Source: Corynebacterium sp. (lineage in GTDB: Bacteria > Actinomycetota > Actinomycetes > Mycobacteriales > Mycobacteriaceae). Taken from it: 36,207 bases of DNA. The position numbers were made by a program, and so were the translations under genes. The notes under the pieces were generated by a model. It made no database searches and was not told where the DNA came from. It worked only from the letters and a program-made list of their open reading frames with translations. Where the stretch lies: contig NZ_JAUMTY010000011.1 in the NCBI RefSeq assembly GCF_030530965.1, positions 1-36,207 on the forward strand, in the 5' to 3' direction. This document shows, in pieces, positions 1 through 5,906 of the stretch (its first letter is position 1; the number at the start of each line of letters is the position of its first letter).

Positions 1-441
1 TCGGGCAAAACGAATGCTCTCATCCCGGTCGGCGTCGGCACTTGTTATGAAGTCGCGTTTGATGGCGCCTTCCAACACGCTGTGGAGGGTGGTGCGCAAA
101 TCTTCACAGTCCCGACGAATAACGCGACCTTTGGCTTTACGGACATGTCCTACCAGCAGTTGGCGATGAGCCGGTTGCGTTCTGTGGAATATGACCGCGC
201 CACGGTCGTTGCCGCGACATCGGGCGTGTCCGCTATCATTCGGCCAGACGGACGAGTGTCTGAGCGCACCCAGATTTTCACGGAGGGGATTCTGCATGCC
301 CAGCTTCCACTCCGTTCGACGCGAACTATTGCCTCATACTCGGCGACGATCATCGAGTGGACACTGTGCGGGCTTGGTGTCGTCGTGGCTCTGGGTGCCG
401 CTATCTCACAACGGAAGCCACAGCGGGTAAAGTCAAAGTAG
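1..441 (+). CDS. lnt: Apolipoprotein N-acyltransferase, C-terminal part (5' end outside window)
   Basis: The frame is open from base 1 to TAG at 439-441, giving the last 146 residues of a nitrilase-fold N-acyltransferase. Visible are the CYE motif carrying the catalytic cysteine (codon at 43-45; Cys387 in E. coli Lnt), then TNNATFGF, QQLAMSRLRSVE and TSGVSAIIRPDGRV, all standard Lnt blocks. One hydrophobic segment near the end (IIEWTLCGLGVVVALGAAI) is the usual last membrane helix. Lnt adds the third acyl chain to lipoproteins at the outer face of the membrane. The next gene, ppm1, starts 22 bases later. In Mycobacterium tuberculosis the two functions form one polypeptide, whereas Corynebacterium has separate genes (Ppm2/Lnt and Ppm1), as here. 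The E and K of the catalytic triad lie upstream of the window. Confidence 0.95.
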   Translation, partial: SGKTNALIPVGVGTCYEVAFDGAFQHAVEGGAQIFTVPTNNATFGFTDMSYQQLAMSRLRSVEYDRATVVAATSGVSAIIRPDGRVSERTQIFTEGILHAQLPLRSTRTIASYSATIIEWTLCGLGVVVALGAAISQRKPQRVKSK

Positions 442-463
442 TTATCAAGAGAGAGGATCACCG

Positions 464-1282
464 TTGACTCAACCGAGCGACAACACGTTGGTCATCATCC
501 CGACGTACAACGAAAAGGATAATTTGCCCCTCATCGTGGGCCGTTTGCGCAAAGCAGAGCCTGACCGCGTAGACGTCTTGGTCGTCGATGACAATAGCCC
601 CGATGGCACTGGTGATCTTGCTGACCAGATGGCATCCGATGATTCCCATATCCACGTCTTGCACCGCAAGGGGAAAGAAGGCCTCTGTGCAGCGTATGTC
701 GCTGGTTTCCGGTGGGGGCTTGATCAGAATTACGACGTAATCTGTGAGATGGATGCCGACGGCTCCCACGCTCCTGAGCAACTCCACCTTTTGCTCGACT
801 CGGTCAATGATGGTGCGGACCTGACGATTGGTTCGCGGTATGTGCCGGGCGGGGAAACCGTGAATTGGCCCGCGTATCGCCAATTCCTATCCCGGGGTGG
901 AAACACGTACATCAATGTCGTCTTGGGCGCGGGAATTCGCGATATTACCGCTGGTTACAGAGCTTATCGACGGTCTGTACTCGAGGCCGTGGATCTCGAC
1001 GAGTTGAGTAACGCAGGCTATATCTTCCAAACGGACCTTGCCTGGCGGATTCTCCAGCAGGGGTTCGATGTTCGGGAGGTGCCGATTACTTTCACCGAGC
1101 GCGAGCTAGGGGAGTCGAAGCTCTCCGGGAACTTCGTGAAAGATTCCCTCCTCGAGGTGACCAAGTGGGGAGTGGCGTATCGAAGCAAGCAAGCGAAAGA
1201 GCTGTTCACGTCGTCGAAGCGCTTGATCAAGCACGAAGTGCACGAGCTAATCGAGAAACAAAAGCGACGTTTCAACTCGTAA
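464..1282 (+). CDS. ppm1: Polyprenol monophosphomannose synthase (GT2 family)
   Basis: A 272-residue family 2 glycosyltransferase. The start is TTG at 464, preceded by GAGAGG at 451-456 and directly followed by the conserved N-terminus VIIPTYNEKDNLP. Catalytic-domain motifs are VVDDNSPDGTGD, the DADGSH metal/nucleotide-binding motif near residue 98 and GSRYVPGG. This matches dolichol-phosphate-mannose-synthase-type enzymes, which transfer mannose from GDP-mannose to a polyprenyl phosphate on the cytoplasmic face. The product is the mannose donor for lipoarabinomannan, lipomannan and protein O-mannosylation. No multi-pass membrane domain is present. Translation is probably coupled to the preceding lnt; in Corynebacterium the Lnt-like Ppm2 is separate but adjacent. 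The C-terminus is Lys/Arg-rich. Confidence 0.95.
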   Translation: MTQPSDNTLVIIPTYNEKDNLPLIVGRLRKAEPDRVDVLVVDDNSPDGTGDLADQMASDDSHIHVLHRKGKEGLCAAYVAGFRWGLDQNYDVICEMDADGSHAPEQLHLLLDSVNDGADLTIGSRYVPGGETVNWPAYRQFLSRGGNTYINVVLGAGIRDITAGYRAYRRSVLEAVDLDELSNAGYIFQTDLAWRILQQGFDVREVPITFTERELGESKLSGNFVKDSLLEVTKWGVAYRSKQAKELFTSSKRLIKHEVHELIEKQKRRFNS

Positions 1283-1295
1283 TAGTTGCGACGAA

Positions 1296-1348
1296 AAACG
1301 GATCCGGCCTCTGACTGCGAATAGTCGCGGGGGAGACCGGATCCGTTT
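1296..1348. terminator. Bidirectional terminator between ppm1 and rbpA
   Basis: Arm AAACGGATCCGG (1296-1307) pairs perfectly with CCGGATCCGTTT (1337-1348). The stem extends inward by three more pairs after one mismatch (CTC at 1309-1311 with GAG at 1333-1335). The outer flanks are A-rich on the left and T-rich on the right, so it can end transcription of both convergent genes. Confidence 0.8.
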
Positions 1349-1372
1349 GTGAAAAGGCGAGGGGGAGCCGAA

Positions 1373-1762
1373 TTACTTCGACTTGGCTTTCTCTTCGGCT
1401 TCTTTTTGTTCCTTCATCATCTTGGCAGCGATACGGCGGCGCTGCTTAAGCATGTCGAGACGCTCGTTGAGAAGCTTTTCGAGCTCATCGATGCTGCGAC
1501 GTTCGCGAAGCATGTCCCAGTGTGTACGGGGTGGTTTGACGGGCTTTGCCTCTGTGCCTTCGCCTTCCACGAGCTCACCGATTTTGCCGTTCTGGCACGG
1601 CCATTCACCTGGGATTTCAGCGTCATCGGCAAAAGGAACTTCCCATATCTTTCCGTCCTCGGTGCGGTACTTGACAAGCTGCCGAGGGGCTAGATCATGG
1701 TCGCGATCCGTTTCGTAGGAAACGGCGCCCATTCGACTGCCACGGAGAACACGATCTGCCAT
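1373..1762 (-). CDS. rbpA: RNA polymerase-binding protein RbpA
   Basis: A 129-residue protein beginning MADRVLRGSRMGAVSYE. Further blocks are DLAPRQ, VPFADDAEIP and PPRTHWDMLRERRS, diagnostic of actinobacterial RbpA. In the known structures the N-terminal tail threads towards the polymerase active site, the central core domain follows, and a basic linker plus C-terminal sigma-interacting helix bind sigma A region 2; the THWDMLRERRSIDELEKLL block corresponds to that last part. RbpA stabilises open complexes and affects rifampicin sensitivity. One core cysteine is visible (WPC). The Lys-rich tail (KMMKEQKEAEEKAKSK) is longer than in mycobacterial RbpA. AAGGA lies about 11 bases before the ATG. 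The gene is monocistronic, convergent with ppm1 and divergent from the zinc-finger gene at 1966. Confidence 0.97.
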   Translation of the reverse strand: MADRVLRGSRMGAVSYETDRDHDLAPRQLVKYRTEDGKIWEVPFADDAEIPGEWPCQNGKIGELVEGEGTEAKPVKPPRTHWDMLRERRSIDELEKLLNERLDMLKQRRRIAAKMMKEQKEAEEKAKSK

Positions 1763-1858
1763 GCGGGGAATCAGTCCTTACGTCATTGGGGTACGTACTG
1801 GTAAAGCTTTACAACTTGAGCGTAATGTCGCGCTAAGGTCTAAAGAAACCAGTTACTC

Positions 1859-1864
1859 ATTATA
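1859..1864 (-). promoter_or_regulatory. Candidate -10 element (TATAAT) for rbpA
   Basis: The minus strand reads TATAAT here, about 97 bases upstream of the rbpA start codon. No good -35 hexamer is visible 17 bases further up; instead the interval is filled by the inverted repeat at 1868-1885. Confidence 0.4.
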
Positions 1865-1867
1865 ACC

Positions 1868-1885
1868 ATCGTTAGATATAACGAT
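1868..1885. promoter_or_regulatory. Inverted repeat, candidate operator in the rbpA / zinc-finger intergenic region
   Basis: A perfect 7+7 inverted repeat ATCGTTA-GATA-TAACGAT. The symmetry continues outward as TAAC on the left and TTA on the right with one bulged base. It sits directly upstream of the minus-strand TATAAT and about 80 bases before the divergent gene at 1966, a typical place for a repressor site. The cognate regulator is unknown. Confidence 0.45.
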
Positions 1886-1965
1886 GTTAGCGGCAGATCT
1901 GTTCCATGATTGGTACATCAGGTCGATCTTTAAGCGTCATATACCACGGATAATGATGGAAGATT

Positions 1966-2328
1966 ATGATGGAAAAGGAACGTTCAACACAGGAAGTCCG
2001 TTGTCAGTGGTGCGGGAACCCAGTCGAATACTCGGGGCGTGGACGCAAACCTAAATACTGCTCACGATCCTGCCGACAACGAGCCTACGAGCAGCGCCAT
2101 GAGGGGCGTGGAGTCGGAATATCGGACTCAGACATCGTCTTGCGGGGCAAGAAAGCACAATACCTATTCGATTCACTCTTTGAGTTACGCTGCGCTGCAG
2201 AGGATATCAACACGGCGGCACAAGAAGGCGCAACGTCAAGTGAGCTTGCCGCTATGACAGGCGATCTTGTGTCTTTAGCGCGAGATATCGAGTCCATCCG
2301 CCTGGGCGTTGAACAAGCTAATACATAA
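1966..2328 (+). CDS. Small Cys4 zinc-finger protein, function unknown
   Basis: A 120-residue protein with a CxxC-x15-CxxxC cluster (Cys13, Cys16, Cys32, Cys36). The spacer and flank are basic (GRGRKPKYCSRSCRQRAYEQR). This is a treble-clef-like zinc ribbon of a kind common in actinobacterial small DNA- or RNA-binding proteins. The rest (residues 55-120) is predicted largely helical and acidic, without a recognised domain. Two ATG codons sit in tandem (1966 and 1969); GGAAG at 1958-1962 is better spaced for the second. It heads a short operon: YceI follows after 18 bases and a small membrane protein overlaps that. The context suggests a cytoplasmic regulator of an envelope-related operon, but this is inference only. 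Confidence 0.85.
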   Translation: MMEKERSTQEVRCQWCGNPVEYSGRGRKPKYCSRSCRQRAYEQRHEGRGVGISDSDIVLRGKKAQYLFDSLFELRCAAEDINTAAQEGATSSELAAMTGDLVSLARDIESIRLGVEQANT

Positions 2329-2346
2329 ATACCTGCGGCTAGTACC

Positions 2347-3039
2347 ATGGCGCTTATGAAGAAGCCTTGGATCACATTGGTTGTCATAGCAATTGTCACC
2401 ATTGTCTTAGCATCTGTTGGGCCGGTCGTTTATAAAGCGGTTACCGACCGGGGGACAAAAACTGAATCGCTCACCGACGGCGACGCCAAGGCAGCAAGCA
2501 CCGATATCAACGGCAGTTGGAAGATTGTCCGGGGCTCGGGGAAGAACGCAACATCTGCCGGATATACGTTCCACGAGATTCTTCCTGGTAAATCCAAGGA
2601 AACAAGCGGGTCAACGAATAAAGTTGACGGGTCATTCACCGTGTCGGATCAAAAGTTGACAGAAGGATCGGCAACCACTGATCTGACGTCGATTTCCAGT
2701 GATGTTGAGAAACGCGATATCAACGTCCGACGAACCATCCTGAACACTGACGAGTTCCCGAAGGCAGTGTTCACAATCAAAGGCCCAGTCGACGTTTCAT
2801 CATTGCCAGGCGACGGGCACGCTGATGAAATTACTGTGCCGGGGACCATGGAAATTCACGGTGTGAAAAAAGACATCGACGTCAAGCTAAAAGCACTACG
2901 CACGGGTAAGAAACTGATTGTTTCGAGTACTATTCCGATCAATAGGCGCGACTATGACATTGAATCGCCACAATTCGTTGCCGCCAAGATTGACGAAACA
3001 GGCGAGATCAATCTGCTGCTAACTATGGAGAAGCAGTAA
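2347..3039 (+). CDS. Membrane-anchored YceI-family lipocalin-like protein
   Basis: A 230-residue protein. Residues 5-30 form a single hydrophobic anchor (WITLVVIAIVTIVLASVGPVV) after Lys5-Lys6. A YceI domain runs from about residue 50 to the end: the GSWKI start, SGYTF-like strand, TSISSDVEKRDINVRR block, FPKAVFTIKGP, and late HGVKKDIDVKLKA and RRDYDIESPQFVAAKI strands. YceI proteins are eight-stranded barrels that bind long isoprenoid chains; the ligand cannot be read from sequence. The domain should face outward. No lipobox cysteine is seen. No clear Shine-Dalgarno precedes the ATG at 2347; an in-frame ATG at 2356 is an alternative. The stop overlaps the ATG of the next gene (TAATG), implying translational coupling. 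Confidence 0.92.
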   Translation: MALMKKPWITLVVIAIVTIVLASVGPVVYKAVTDRGTKTESLTDGDAKAASTDINGSWKIVRGSGKNATSAGYTFHEILPGKSKETSGSTNKVDGSFTVSDQKLTEGSATTDLTSISSDVEKRDINVRRTILNTDEFPKAVFTIKGPVDVSSLPGDGHADEITVPGTMEIHGVKKDIDVKLKALRTGKKLIVSSTIPINRRDYDIESPQFVAAKIDETGEINLLLTMEKQ

Positions 3040-3224
3040 TGAGTGACGAAACACTAATTTGGACACGGTGGCTGCGATTAGCAGTCTTGGCCGTTCTTAT
3101 CGTGATCGCGCTTATTCAGAAGTTGTGGATCATATTGGTTGTCTTCGCGGTGTTATTCGTACTCACCATCGTCCAGCTGTGCCAGGTGTATCGCTCGAAG
3201 AATAAGCAGCGAACCACTAAATGA
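3039..3224 (+). CDS. Small membrane protein
   Basis: A 61-residue protein whose ATG shares one base with the stop of the YceI gene. After a polar N-terminus (MSDETLIWTRW) comes a long hydrophobic stretch broken by QKLW, so one hairpin of two short membrane helices is likely. It ends in a basic tail (YRSKNKQRTTK), consistent with a cytoplasmic C-terminus. No family is recognised. The tight overlap suggests it works with the YceI protein, perhaps as a membrane partner. Confidence 0.75.
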   Translation: MSDETLIWTRWLRLAVLAVLIVIALIQKLWIILVVFAVLFVLTIVQLCQVYRSKNKQRTTK

Positions 3225-3315
3225 CGATCTCCGAAGTCTTGATGTTGTGCGCCTTGGTGATGCGTGGCTGTGCGAGTACGACATCCCGTTACACACGATT
3301 ATTAAGTCACTGTGA
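3196..3315 (+). pseudogene. Possible gene fragment, plus strand
   Basis: A frame shifted relative to the end of the small membrane protein stays open to TGA at 3313-3315 and reads like real protein (LRSLDVVRLGDAWLCEYD). It has no convincing start of its own. It may be the tail of a decayed gene or a frameshifted extension of the preceding one. The family is not recognised. Confidence 0.2.
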
Positions 3316-3538
3316 CAGAAAGAGTGTTAGGGAGTGTGCCTTCAGAGATCTGCGGTTGAGGCCGGTTGAGCGCATATCATCCGCACACTGAGGTAAAACA
3401 CCACAATATATTTAGCCGATAATCTACATTATGTCACTTTGGCTACATGTATCTCTGCCGCTTCTTCAACACAGCAATACATCCCACTAATCGTTCTGAC
3501 CCCCGCCCCCGGGCCCACCCCGTCCAATCATTAACCGA

Positions 3539-3691
3539 TTAACTCGGGGTGAACCGCACCGATCTATCGAAGCCTTCCGGATAGATACGGACAGCCTCTT
3601 CGTCATCCCCAGTTCGAAGAGCCGCATTCGTCGGCTCCACCATTTGGTCAAAGATTTCACTGTAGACCTCATCCGAATTATCGGTTGAGAG
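3539..3691 (-). pseudogene. Possible C-terminal gene remnant, minus strand
   Basis: A minus-strand frame is open for 50 codons before TAA at 3539-3541 and is closed upstream by TGA at 3692-3694. It reads like a protein C-terminus, including EVYSEIFDQMV, NAALRTGDDEEAVRIYPEG and ending FDRSVRFTPS. The only ATG (3641-3643) would give 34 residues and has no clear ribosome site. Most likely this is a remnant; the parent family is not recognised. Confidence 0.25.
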
Positions 3692-3694
3692 TCA

Positions 3695-3844
3695 ATGTGG
3701 GAAACAATATACCTTTGTCACAAAAGACGGTACGGACGGAATCCTGGAGGATTTGTTCCCGTGGCTAACCGTAAAAACACCCCGGAAGAGAAAACGCCAG
3801 CCGGTTTTTACCAACTGACGCCGAGAATGCCCCAAAAAAGCTAA
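3695..3844 (+). CDS. Possible very short ORF or gene start remnant
   Basis: A frame from ATG 3695 to TAA 3842-3844 would encode 49 residues. Inside it, GTG at 3761 is preceded by GGAGG (3746-3750) at a workable distance and would encode 27 residues starting MANRKNTPEEKTPAGFY. A second frame over the same bases also reads like protein (FVTKDGTDGILEDLFPW, ending 3819). The ambiguity suggests a decayed region more than a functional gene. Confidence 0.22.
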   Translation: MWETIYLCHKRRYGRNPGGFVPVANRKNTPEEKTPAGFYQLTPRMPQKS

Positions 3845-4117
3845 TCACGTGCGTTTACGCTTCTCCAGAAGATAACCTCCCGAAACAGACACGATGAACG
3901 CATAGCCTGCCACACCAAACAACTCACCTGTTGAAGCAGGTTCTGAGCCGTCTTTAGCGATCAACACCAGAACAATAACGGCAGGAATTGCCAGAAGCAC
4001 GGCTACAAAAGCCCCGATGCGTGATCGACCTGGTTCCTCAGGAGTGCGGATGCCCGCCAAACCAGCGCAGGCCAAGAAACCCAGGGCAAACAGTGCAAAA
4101 ACTCCCCAGCTATGCAT
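3845..4117 (-). CDS. Small 3-TM membrane protein, candidate partner or immunity protein of the upstream peptide
   Basis: A 90-residue protein with three hydrophobic segments: residues 3-22 (WGVFALFALGFLACAGLAG), 35-55 (GAFVAVLLAIPAVIVLVLIA) and 68-82 (FGVAGYAFIVSVSGGYL), ending in a basic tail (EKRKRT). The ATG is preceded by AAGGGAG at 8-base spacing. That ribosome site begins inside the stop codon region of the 57-residue peptide gene just upstream, so the two form a compact operon. A short, multi-pass, basic-tailed protein directly behind a small cationic peptide gene is a layout often seen for bacteriocin immunity proteins. No sequence family is recognised and the role is inferred from context. 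Confidence 0.75.
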   Translation of the reverse strand: MHSWGVFALFALGFLACAGLAGIRTPEEPGRSRIGAFVAVLLAIPAVIVLVLIAKDGSEPASTGELFGVAGYAFIVSVSGGYLLEKRKRT

Positions 4118-4130
4118 TTATAGCGCTCCC

Positions 4131-4304
4131 TTACTTCTTACGGATGTGATCCCAGTAGAACTTAACCACAGCGGTGTAAATCTTCTGCTTTACACTATTC
4201 GGGATTAACTTCCAAGCAAACTTACCGACAGTGCCACCTGCACAGCCGTAGATGGCATTCTTGATATAGTCTCCGCCACCTTCACCGCGATTCACAATGT
4301 CCAT
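4131..4304 (-). CDS. 57-residue Gly/Lys-rich peptide, candidate bacteriocin-like or membrane-active peptide
   Basis: ATG at 4302-4304, TAA at 4131-4133. The peptide begins MDIVNRGEGGGDYIKNAIYG, continues with CAGGTVGKFAWKLIP and ends KFYWDHIRKK. It is strongly cationic at the C-terminus, has a Gly-rich N-terminal third, one cysteine, two tryptophans and amphipathic stretches. Codon choice is clean (lysine almost always AAG), which supports real coding. The same frame is open upstream to a TAA at 4368-4370 and that extension reads as a hydrophobic leader (ITLIIGFPVALSSVPSSVL), but no ATG, GTG or TTG start is available there. No Shine-Dalgarno precedes the ATG. The GGG near residue 10 could mimic a double-glycine cleavage site. 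The gene is coupled to the 3-TM gene. Too short for routine gene callers. Confidence 0.6.
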   Translation of the reverse strand: MDIVNRGEGGGDYIKNAIYGCAGGTVGKFAWKLIPNSVKQKIYTAVVKFYWDHIRKK

Positions 4305-4430
4305 CAGAACGGACGACGGGACACTAGATAAAGCAACAGGAAAACCAATAATTAACGTTATTACACTTTACCGATATCTCGTTACCGAGGTCCGGTACTC
4401 CACACTGTGATTGCAAGGAACACTGAAACT

Positions 4431-4925
4431 ATGCGCATCTGGTCACTACACCCCCGCCTGCTCGACCGTCGCGGACTCGTCGCATGTTGGCGAGAAACCT
4501 TACTCGCACAAAAAGTTCTCCGCGGACTCACCAAGGGCTACACGAACCATCCACAACTGGAAAGGTTTAGAGCCACCGACGATCCCGTGCTATCGGTTGC
4601 GACATATTTGCACGCACTCGCTGATGAAGCTGACTCTCGTGGCTATAACTTTAACCGCGACCGTATCGCTTATAGCTCGGACGATATAGCCCAGACCGCA
4701 CAAACTCAGAATTCAATACCTGTAACAACAGGCCAGCTCCGCTACGAACTCCGTTTCCTCGGTACAAAGGTGGCCAGCCGAGATCCCGAGTGGTTGTCGT
4801 CCACTCTCAACAGTTATCTCCAGCCCACTGACAGTGACGAAAATCTAACTATTCCCCCAGTTCATTCGCTATTCACTGTTATTGAGGGCCCCATCGAATC
4901 ATGGGAAAAGGTTAAAGATATCTGA
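4431..4925 (+). CDS. Pyrimidine-dimer DNA glycosylase / endonuclease V (T4 DenV type)
   Basis: A 164-residue protein. I chose ATG 4431 over GTG 4407 because MRIWSLHPRLLD is the conserved family N-terminus and AAGGA lies at 4415-4419. Aligned by eye with T4 endonuclease V, Glu22 in CWRE matches the catalytic Glu23 of YRE. HPQLERF, the RGYNF motif (T4: RGFNI) and the terminal HSLFTVIEGPIESWEKVK are all typical. The enzyme cuts the glycosidic bond and then the backbone at cyclobutane pyrimidine dimers, a base-excision entry independent of UvrABC. In T4 the nucleophile is the alpha-amine of Thr2 after Met removal; here residue 2 is Arg, which normally prevents Met removal. It stands alone, divergent from the small peptide operon, in an accessory-looking stretch. 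Confidence 0.88.
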   Translation: MRIWSLHPRLLDRRGLVACWRETLLAQKVLRGLTKGYTNHPQLERFRATDDPVLSVATYLHALADEADSRGYNFNRDRIAYSSDDIAQTAQTQNSIPVTTGQLRYELRFLGTKVASRDPEWLSSTLNSYLQPTDSDENLTIPPVHSLFTVIEGPIESWEKVKDI

Positions 4926-5007
4926 CCGTACGAAAACTACGTATTTTTACCTTTAGCCTGGTGCCCTCTGGTTCGCAGCCGTCCGGTGGCCCGGCCTAGA
5001 CCCGTCC

Positions 5008-5013
5008 TATATC
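5008..5013 (+). promoter_or_regulatory. Candidate -10 element for a leaderless ABC-operon transcript
   Basis: TATATC ends 8 bases before the ATG at 5022, so transcription would begin at or next to the start codon. No Shine-Dalgarno is visible. This supports ATG 5022 over the upstream in-frame GTG at 4986, which would lie within the promoter. Confidence 0.4.
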
Positions 5014-5021
5014 CTGGCGAC

Positions 5022-5906
5022 ATGATCAGCGTCCGAGGGCTCGATAAGAGTTTTGGCGACAAGCGCGCCCTCCACGATTTATCGTTTGATATTAAGCCTG
5101 GGCTAATGACAGGCTTCGTGGGCGGCAACGGTGCTGGCAAGACCACCACTATGCGCATCCTGCTTGGCGTACTCTCCCACGACTCAGGTGAGATTCTCGT
5201 CGATGGAGAACCCATCACCAGCGATTACCGCGCGGGCATCGGTTACATGCCCGAGGAACGCGGCCTCTACCCAAAAATGCCAGTGATTGACCAGCTTGTC
5301 TATCTTGCCCGCCTGCACGGATCCTCGGCGAAGGCAGCAAAGACCCGGGCAATGAACCTGCTAGAACGGTTGGACCTCGACCACCGTGCGAAAGACAAGC
5401 TCGAAGAGCTATCTCTTGGCAATCAGCAGCGAGCCCAGGTGGCTGCCGCATTAGTACACAAGCCCAGCGCTCTCGTACTGGACGAACCATTTTCCGGCCT
5501 GGACCCGCACGCAGTCGACATCACCCTGCAGGTATTGCAGGAAACTGCAGACACCGGTATTCCCGTCCTCTTCTCCTCTCACCAGCTGGACGTCGTGGAA
5601 CGACTCTGCGATGTGCTCATCATTCTCGCCGACGGTCGCGTGGTGGCCAGCGGCACCCGCGATGAACTCATCGAGCAGCACACCGAGGCCGAATGGGAGC
5701 TCGTCACCACGGCGGGCACCGACTGGATTCACTCAATACCCGGCGTGACAATCACCAGTGCCGACGAGGGGCAGGTCCGCTTCCGCGCCGAATCGGTGGA
5801 CGTCGCCAACGAGGTTCTCCGGGAGGCCACCTCCCGCGGCCCCATCCACAGTTTCGGCCCTGTCCGCCATTCCCTGCATGAGATTTTCACGGAGGTCACC
5901 CGATGA
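5022..5906 (+). CDS. ABC transporter ATP-binding protein (NatA-like)
   Basis: A 294-residue ATPase starting MISVRGLDKSFGDKRAL. Walker A is GGNGAGKTT, the Q-loop region lies near GYMPEERGLYPKMPV, the signature is LSLGNQQR, Walker B is ALVLDEPFSGLDP and the switch histidine is in SSHQLDVVE. The approximately 70-residue C-terminal extension resembles the domain found in ABC-2 exporter ATPases of the NatA/YhaQ type. It powers the permease encoded next, whose ATG overlaps this stop (ATGA at 5903-5906). Such pairs export small ions or peptides or confer drug tolerance, but the substrate cannot be read from the sequence. It follows the DNA glycosylase by 96 bases with no clear terminator between. 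Confidence 0.95.
   Translation: MISVRGLDKSFGDKRALHDLSFDIKPGLMTGFVGGNGAGKTTTMRILLGVLSHDSGEILVDGEPITSDYRAGIGYMPEERGLYPKMPVIDQLVYLARLHGSSAKAAKTRAMNLLERLDLDHRAKDKLEELSLGNQQRAQVAAALVHKPSALVLDEPFSGLDPHAVDITLQVLQETADTGIPVLFSSHQLDVVERLCDVLIILADGRVVASGTRDELIEQHTEAEWELVTTAGTDWIHSIPGVTITSADEGQVRFRAESVDVANEVLREATSRGPIHSFGPVRHSLHEIFTEVTR

Larger units (their letters stand above)
3225..3844. other. 620-base stretch without a convincing intact gene
   Basis: The stretch holds the three short coding-like fragments listed separately, a GTCAC-T-GTGAC palindrome at 3306-3316, a C-rich run near 3499-3521 and AT-rich sequence around 3400-3440. The mixture of fragments on both strands looks like decayed genes next to an accessory locus. 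No transposase or tRNA remnant was recognised. Confidence 0.5.

Noticed and set aside
3221..3394. ATGA-overlapping 57-codon frame starting at 3221 after the small membrane protein
   Set aside because: The translation is Arg/Cys-rich without domain character and an alternative frame reads more like protein; neither is convincing.
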